DNA from: Streptomyces sp. SID8374
GTDB taxonomy: Bacteria > Actinomycetota > Actinomycetes > Streptomycetales > Streptomycetaceae
Length of the DNA stretch: 64,000 nucleotides
Direction: 5' to 3'
Assembly: GCF_009865135.1 (NCBI RefSeq)
Contig: NZ_WWGH01000001.1
Span: forward strand, 4,340,001-4,404,000
Shown here one piece after another: positions 59,402-64,000 of the stretch. The notes under the pieces were generated by a model. That model was not told the DNA's origin. It did not search any database and worked only from the letters and a program-made list of their open reading frames with translations. The first letter of the stretch is position 1; every line of letters starts with the position of its first letter. The translations under genes were made by a program, and so were the position numbers.

Positions 59402-61554
59402 GCGCGGGACCTCCGGAGCAGCCAGACGAAGTACGGGGCGCCGACCAGCGCGACCATGAGCCCGGCGGGGATCTGCGCGGGCGCGATGAGCGTGCGGCCG
59501 AGGGTGTCGGCCACGCAGACCAGCACCCCGCCGATGAGCATCGCGACGGGGATCGCGCGGCCGTGCCGGGCACCGACGAGGGACCGGGCGAGGTGCGGGG
59601 CGACGAGCCCGACGAAGCCGACGACCCCGATCGCGATCACGCCGAGCGCCGCGAGGACGGCGGCGACGGTGAGCGAGGCGAAGCGGGTGCGGGCCGGGCT
59701 GACGCCGAGGATGCGCGGGGTGTCCTCGTCGACGGCGAGCAGGTCCAGTTCGCGCCGCATCGCGAGCAGCAGCGGCAGCGCGACCAGCAGGGCCACCGCC
59801 ACCGGTACGACATCGGGGAGCGAGCGCCCGTACGTCGTCCCCGAGAGCCAGGTGAGGATCCGGGGCGTGTTCCACGGGTCGGCGCGCAGCAGGAGGAAGG
59901 TGGAGACGGCGCTGAGCCCGTATCCGCAGCCGATGCCGATCAGCACGAACCGGTCCGGCAGGAAGCCGCCGCGCCAGGCCAGCAGGGCGATCAGCGCGAA
60001 CGTGGCGAGCCCGGTGCCGACGGCCGCCGCGATGAGCAGCGGCCGCCCGCCGGGCAGGCCGGACGTCACGACGGCCACCGCGCCGAGCCCGGCCCCCGCC
60101 GTGATGCCGAGCACGCCCGGCTCGGCCAGCGGGTTGCGTACCGCGCTCTGCACGGCGCACCCCGCAAGCCCGAGCGCCGCGCCCGCGAGGACGGCGGCGG
60201 CCACGCGGGGCATCCGGTCGTCGAGTGCGCGCCCGACCAGCTCGGGGGCGGTGCCCTGCACCCAGAGGACGAGGTCCCCCGTACGCAGCCAGAGGCTCCC
60301 CGCCAGGATCCCCACCAGCACGGCCCCGGCCAGCAGCACCACCGCGCCGGCCACCACGAGGAGGAACGACCGGCGCGACCGGGTGGCGGACCGGGCCTGC
60401 GGGGGCTGCCGGACCGGCCCCGCGTCCCGGAGGCGGAGCGCGAGGACCACGATGACGACGGCGCCGAGCAGCGCGGTCGGGATGCCCGTGGGGACGGAGG
60501 CGGCCCCCTCGGCCCCCAGCACCGCGCGCAGCGAGGCGTCCGCGAGCAGGACGAGCAGCGCGCCGAGCAGCCCGGCCCCGGGGACCAGCAGCGCGTGCCG
60601 GTGCAGGGCCCGGACGCGTCCGGCGACCAGCCGGGCCAGGACCGGGGCGCCGAGCCCCACGAACGCGATCGGGCCCGCGAGCGTCACCGCCGTGCTGGTC
60701 AGGAGTACGGCGCAGAGCACGGCGGTCGTACGGGTCGCGCGGATCGGCACACCGAGCGAGGACGCCGTGTCCTCGCCCAGGCCCAGCACGTCCAGCTTCC
60801 GGGAGAGCGCGAGGGCGACGCACAGCACCACGGCCACCAGCGGGATCGCGCGCATCGACGCGTCGATGTTGAGCTGCGCGAGGGAGCCGCTGCCCCAGGC
60901 GAAGAGGCCGGTGGTGTTCCGGTCGAAGAGGATCAGCAGCATCGCGGTCGCCGCGTCCAGCGCCATGGCCGTCGCCGACCCGGCGAGGACGAGACGGGTG
61001 CCCGAGGTGCCCGCCGTACGGCCCGTCAGGGCCAGCACGAGGACCGCCGCGAGCAGGCCGCCCGCGAAGGCGACGGCCCCGGAGGCCCACAGCGGCACGG
61101 TGAGCCCGAAGGCGGCGACGGCCGACAGCGTGAAGTAGGCCCCGGCGGTGACCGCGAGGGTGTCCGGGGACGCGAGGGCGTTACGGGTGACGGACTGGAG
61201 CAGCGCCCCGGCGGCCCCGAGGGCGAAGCCGACGGCCACCCCCGCGAGCAGCCGGGGCAGCCGCGAACCGGCGACGATGTCCCCGACCGGCACCCCGCCG
61301 ACGTCCTCCCGCGCCCCGGCGGCGTACCGCAGCAGGTCCCACATGCCCGCGCCGGAGGTCCCCTGGGTCAGATGCCAGAGGCCCACCAGCACGATGGCGA
61401 CGGCGAGGAGCACGAGGACGGCGCCCCCGGCGAGGCGACCGGTGTCGGATACGGGCGCCTGTGCTTCTGCTGCGAGGGCCGGAGCGCTCACTTCACGGTG
61501 CTGAACGCTCACCTCTTCGTGCTGAACGCCCACTTCTTGGTGCTGAGCGCTCAC
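59398..61554 (-). CDS. Fused double FecCD-type siderophore permease (FhuB-like)
   Basis: About 718 residues with two concatenated FecCD domains of ten helices each; each repeats LRLPRLLAGVAVGFALG-type and GPIAFVGLGAPVLARL / GVVGFVGLVAPHLARSLVG elements, and the short linker is RSATRSRRS. The start is set at GTG 61554, which overlaps the stop of the binding-protein gene (GTGA); a frame start at 61599 is less likely. The N-terminal tail is an in-frame 7-residue repeat (SAQHQEV, GVQHEEV, SVQHREV) made by 21-bp DNA repeats. Works with the adjacent ATPase and binding protein. Confidence 0.92.
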   Translation of the reverse strand: MSAQHQEVGVQHEEVSVQHREVSAPALAAEAQAPVSDTGRLAGGAVLVLLAVAIVLVGLWHLTQGTSGAGMWDLLRYAAGAREDVGGVPVGDIVAGSRLPRLLAGVAVGFALGAAGALLQSVTRNALASPDTLAVTAGAYFTLSAVAAFGLTVPLWASGAVAFAGGLLAAVLVLALTGRTAGTSGTRLVLAGSATAMALDAATAMLLILFDRNTTGLFAWGSGSLAQLNIDASMRAIPLVAVVLCVALALSRKLDVLGLGEDTASSLGVPIRATRTTAVLCAVLLTSTAVTLAGPIAFVGLGAPVLARLVAGRVRALHRHALLVPGAGLLGALLVLLADASLRAVLGAEGAASVPTGIPTALLGAVVIVVLALRLRDAGPVRQPPQARSATRSRRSFLLVVAGAVVLLAGAVLVGILAGSLWLRTGDLVLWVQGTAPELVGRALDDRMPRVAAAVLAGAALGLAGCAVQSAVRNPLAEPGVLGITAGAGLGAVAVVTSGLPGGRPLLIAAAVGTGLATFALIALLAWRGGFLPDRFVLIGIGCGYGLSAVSTFLLLRADPWNTPRILTWLSGTTYGRSLPDVVPVAVALLVALPLLLAMRRELDLLAVDEDTPRILGVSPARTRFASLTVAAVLAALGVIAIGVVGFVGLVAPHLARSLVGARHGRAIPVAMLIGGVLVCVADTLGRTLIAPAQIPAGLMVALVGAPYFVWLLRRSRA

Positions 61555-61563
61555 TTCTTGGTG
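61486..61563. repeat. 21-bp tandem repeats spanning the binding-protein stop and the permease start
   Basis: Units at 61486-61506, 61507-61527, 61528-61548 and a partial one at 61549-61563 (GCTCACTTCTTGGTG). The last holds the stop of the binding-protein gene; the others encode the first residues of the permease. Confidence 0.85.
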
Positions 61564-62612
61564 AGGACGTCGACGTACGCGTCGATCGCCTGCTCGCACG
61601 AGCGCGGCCCGCCGGCGCCCCAGACGCGCGCGGGGAAGCTGTGCGCGCGGCCTTCCTTCACGGCGGGGAGCGACTTCCAGACCGGGTTCTTCTGGAGGGC
61701 GGTGACGTAGCCACCGGCGCCTTCGTCGTTGGCGTAGAAGAGGTTCGCCTTGCCCACGCCGGTCAGCCCTTCGACGTCGGTCTGGGCCAGGCCGTAGGAG
61801 GGGTCGACGCCGCCGTCGCCGTACGCCTTGTTGATGTCGTCGGTCCAGGCGGCCTTCATCCCCAGCTCCTCACCGATCGCGGTGAACAGCGCGCCCTGCC
61901 CGTACGGGCGGACCGTGAGGTTGCCGCCCTGGAGCCAGCCGTCGAAGAAGAGGAAGTCCTGCGTCGGCAGATCGGCGTCCGCCACCTGCTTCTTGGCCCG
62001 TGCGAGGTGGTCGTCGAACTCGCCGATCACCTGCTTCGCCCGCTCGGTGCGCCCGGTGGCCTCGCCGATCAGGTTGAACACGTCGCGCACGTTGCCGATG
62101 GGGTCCTCGGGGTTGGCGCCCCGGGTGGCCATCACCGGTATGCCCCGCTTCTCCAGCGCGACCAGGGTCTCGTCCTTGGCGTCGAACGCCTCCACCACGA
62201 CGAGGTCGGGCTTGGCCGCGGCGAGCGTGTCGAGGTCGGGCTCCTCGCGGGTGCCGATGTCCGTCACGCCCTGGGGGAGCTTCTCCGCGCTGACCCAGGT
62301 CCGGTACCCCTTCGCGTCGGAGACCGCGACGGGCGTGACGCAGAGCGTGAGGGCGTCCTCGACCTGCTGCCACTCCAGGACGGCGATGCGTGCGGCGGGC
62401 TTGTCCAGCTTCACCTTGCGGCCGAGGCTGTCGGTGAGGGTGACCGGCTTGGCCGAGGTGGCGGTGGTGTCCCCGGCACAGTCCTTGGAGGCCGGGGAGG
62501 CGGCGGCGCCTGCCTCGGGCGTCTTGACGTCGGTGGTGCCGCAGGCCGTAGTGGCGAGGGCGACGGCGAGCCCGGTGGCGGCTGACGCCAGGAGACGGCG
62601 GGCGCGGATCAT
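61551..62612 (-). CDS. Siderophore-binding lipoprotein
   Basis: 353 residues, ATG at 62612 coupled to the ATPase gene. Signal peptide with lipobox (ALATTAC). A FepB/FhuD-type fold: PVTLTDSLGRKVKLDKPAAR, RIAVLEWQQVEDALTL, AAKPDLVVVEAFDAKDETLV, long central helix and C-terminal CEQAIDAYVDVLTKK. It captures a ferric siderophore outside the membrane and hands it to the double permease. The type of siderophore is not evident. Confidence 0.92.
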   Translation of the reverse strand: MIRARRLLASAATGLAVALATTACGTTDVKTPEAGAAASPASKDCAGDTTATSAKPVTLTDSLGRKVKLDKPAARIAVLEWQQVEDALTLCVTPVAVSDAKGYRTWVSAEKLPQGVTDIGTREEPDLDTLAAAKPDLVVVEAFDAKDETLVALEKRGIPVMATRGANPEDPIGNVRDVFNLIGEATGRTERAKQVIGEFDDHLARAKKQVADADLPTQDFLFFDGWLQGGNLTVRPYGQGALFTAIGEELGMKAAWTDDINKAYGDGGVDPSYGLAQTDVEGLTGVGKANLFYANDEGAGGYVTALQKNPVWKSLPAVKEGRAHSFPARVWGAGGPRSCEQAIDAYVDVLTKK

Positions 62613-63505
62613 GAAGGGTCCTCTTCTCTGTTACTGCTACGGCTGTTGCCTGCGGAAGTGGTCGGGGCGGGGTGCCGCCCGACGGGGTCGATACGGACCC
62701 GGCCCGTACGCGGGTCGGCGTACGCCTCGACGCGGATGTCGTAGACCTCGCCGATGTTCTGCGCGGTGAGGACGTCGGCGGGCGGACCGGCGGCGTGGAC
62801 GCGGCCGGCGCGCATGAGGACGAGGGTGTCGGCGACGCGGGCGGCGTGGTCGAGGTCGTGCAGCACGATGCCGACGGCGATGCCGTGGTCCTGGACGAGG
62901 TCGCGCACCAGGTCCAGCGTCTCGATCTGGTAGCGCAGGTCGAGGTGGTTGGTCGGCTCGTCCAGCAGGACGACACCGGTGTTCTGGGCCAGGCAGGCCG
63001 CGAGCCACACGCGCTGCGTCTCGCCGCCGGAGAGCTCCCCGGCGGGGCGGGCGGCCATGTCGCGTACGCCGGTGGCGTCCATGGCGTACGCGATCGCGGT
63101 CCGGTCCTCGGCGGAGAGCCCGGAGAAGCCGCGCCGGTAGGGGTGGCGGCCGAAGGCCACGACCTCCGCCACGGTGAGGCCCTGCGGGGCGGGCCTGGAC
63201 TGGGAGAACAGGGTGACCTCCCGGGCGAACTCCCGGGCGCTGAGCAGGGACACGGAGCGCCCGGGGCCGCCGTCTTCGTCCCCACCGCCGCCGCCGAGCG
63301 TCACCGTGCCGTCGTCCACCCGGTGCAGCCGGGCGAGCGAGCGCAGCAGCGTGGACTTCCCGCTGCCGTTTGGGCCGACCAAGGCGGTCGCGCGGCCGGG
63401 TTCCAGGGAGAGCGAGACCCCGTGCACGACGGGGGTCTTTCCGTACCGCAGGACCAGGTCACGCCCGTCGAGGGCGGCCGGGGGCGGGGGATGGCTGGTG
63501 AACAT
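62609..63505 (-). CDS. Siderophore ABC transporter ATPase
   Basis: 298 residues from the ATG at 63505. FecE/FepC-type: Walker A LVGPNGSGKSTLL, LSGGETQRVWLAACLAQN signature, Walker B VVLLDEPTNHLDLRYQIE and the H-loop VLHDLDHAARV. An insertion with a Gly-rich stretch lies after the first strand set (TLGGGGGDEDGGPG). First gene of the operon with a DmdR/IdeR-type iron box 116 bp upstream. Overlaps the binding-protein gene by 4 nt. Confidence 0.93.
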   Translation of the reverse strand: MFTSHPPPPAALDGRDLVLRYGKTPVVHGVSLSLEPGRATALVGPNGSGKSTLLRSLARLHRVDDGTVTLGGGGGDEDGGPGRSVSLLSAREFAREVTLFSQSRPAPQGLTVAEVVAFGRHPYRRGFSGLSAEDRTAIAYAMDATGVRDMAARPAGELSGGETQRVWLAACLAQNTGVVLLDEPTNHLDLRYQIETLDLVRDLVQDHGIAVGIVLHDLDHAARVADTLVLMRAGRVHAAGPPADVLTAQNIGEVYDIRVEAYADPRTGRVRIDPVGRHPAPTTSAGNSRSSNREEDPS

Positions 63506-63905
63506 GGGGCGTCCGGTCGGGTCGAGGGGCGATGGCGCGCGGCACCCCCGGTGGCCGCACACCGCCGACCGCGCCACAAGCTCCCCGAGCCCGACGACGA
63601 CCACACCTGGCGGGCAACAACTAAGGGTTACCTAACTCCTGGAAGGCTATATTCCGCCTGCCGTGTCGGCAATCAGGAGCTGGAGACACCGGATACGGCG
63701 TTCCGGACACGGGAGGGGGCGTCGGCGCGGGAGCCCTGCTCGGCGGCTGACGGGAACTCCGCCGCACGGGTGCCGCGTTCGGCAGCTGACCGGAACGTCC
63801 GCTGCACGGGTGCGGCGTTCGGCGCCTGACCGAAACGTCCGCCGCAGGGGAGCCCCGTTCGGCGCCTGACGGGAACTCCGCCGCGCGGGAGCCGCGATCG
63901 GTGGC
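63506..63905. other. Gene-free stretch upstream of the siderophore operon
   Basis: Contains the iron box (63621-63635) and most of the 39-40 bp repeats (from 63729). No other coding sequence is convincing; open frames on the plus strand in the repeats have no start signals. Confidence 0.55.
63621..63635. promoter_or_regulatory. Iron box (DmdR1/IdeR site)
   Basis: CTAAGGGTTACCTAA; on the minus strand TTAGGTAACCCTTAG, close to the TTAGGTTAGGCTNACCTAA consensus. It lies before the ATPase gene and would give iron-repressed expression of the operon. Confidence 0.75.
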
Positions 63906-63943
63906 TTAACGGGACTCCGCCGCGCGGGAGCCCTGCTCGGCGG
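63729..63943. repeat. 39-40 bp tandem repeats, five copies and a part
   Basis: Units at 63729-63767 (39), 63768-63807 (40), 63808-63847 (40), 63848-63886 (39), 63887-63925 (39) and a partial unit to about 63943. Each contains a GGCGG...CCGCC pair able to form a small stem. The fifth unit contains the presumed stop of the partial gene at 63906. Confidence 0.85.
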
Positions 63944-64000
63944 CCGTACGGAAGGCGGCCCCCGTGGCCGTACTGAAGAAGGCCCCCGGTGTCGTTCCCA
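63906..64000 (-). CDS. Possible 3' end of a gene entering from the right edge
   Basis: An open minus-strand frame of 30 codons ends at TAA (63906-63908). The tail reads GTTPGAFFSTATGAAF and then RTAAEQGSRAAESR, with the codon bias of neighbouring genes. Other frames are less regular. Too short to identify the product. If real, its stop lies in the tandem repeats, as at several other loci in this window. Confidence 0.4.
   Translation of the reverse strand, partial: GTTPGAFFSTATGAAFRTAAEQGSRAAESR

Noticed and set aside
63729..63943. CRISPR array
   Set aside because: The units are contiguous 39-40 bp tandem copies without unique spacers.
1..64000. tRNA, rRNA, insertion sequences or phage attachment sites
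   Set aside because: No cloverleaf, rRNA segment, transposase or integrase sequence was noticed on either strand. A dedicated search could still find a short element.

Overview
The window is high-GC DNA from an actinomycete, almost certainly a Streptomyces chromosome. Supporting signs are the strong G/C third-position bias, frequent GTG and TTG starts, dense 4-nt stop/start overlaps, Xre-DUF397 regulatory modules, a mycothiol-dependent-type DinB enzyme, a PxpABC oxoprolinase set, a HelD/HelR-type RNA polymerase ATPase and an iron-box siderophore operon. No rRNA, tRNA, IS element, prophage or CRISPR array was seen. It reads as ordinary chromosome with several accessory stretches.

Layout. 1-6.1 kb: the 3' part of an ABC exporter, a damaged Uma2 gene coupled to an HTH regulator, an ECF sigma factor with a membrane partner, a PIG-V-like mannosyltransferase and a coaD-like gene. 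6.1-10.3 kb: two Xre/DUF5753 modules with DUF397, small partners and an RsbW-like ATPase. 10.3-15.9 kb: an unassigned cassette of a clavaminate-synthase-like oxygenase, GT2, UDP-sugar 6-dehydrogenase, a 465-aa unknown protein and GT4. 16-18.5 kb: a reductase and an IMPase-like gene divergent from a LysR regulator. 18.7-22.3 kb: an eCIS-core (DUF4157) protein and a DHA2-type MFS exporter whose ribosome-binding site lies inside a perfect hairpin. 22.4-31.6 kb: a beta-glucan locus (secreted GH81, CebEFG-like importer, GH1 beta-glucosidase, LacI repressor and three matching operators). 31.7-40.2 kb: small proteins, a PRC-barrel protein, a bacteriophytochrome kinase, a response regulator, a SpoIIE-type phosphatase and an intact Uma2. 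40.3-43.9 kb: murR-murQ-PTS for MurNAc. 44-49.8 kb: DUF7336-like and DUF4031 small proteins, a Cmx-like exporter, a PQQ-propeller lipoprotein, an HD protein and a mycothiol-type enzyme. 49.9-55.6 kb: pxpABC, a copper ATPase with a CsoR-like box, and cutC. 55.7-64 kb: helR-like ATPase preceded by an 11-bp repeat array, then a siderophore uptake operon that ends in a C39-like protein.

A pattern across the whole window is short tandem repeats that begin at, or include, the stop codon of a gene. They occur at about 4.19, 30.33, 30.44, 44.28, 45.41, 52.25, 55.61, 61.49 and 63.73 kb. In at least two cases (55.6 and 61.5 kb) the repeat is an exact multiple of three and changes the end or start of a protein. 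Other non-coding signals worth attention are the 7 x 11-bp array before the helR-like gene, the hairpin that hides the MFS Shine-Dalgarno, and a 13-bp direct repeat at exactly 42-bp spacing before the first Xre module.
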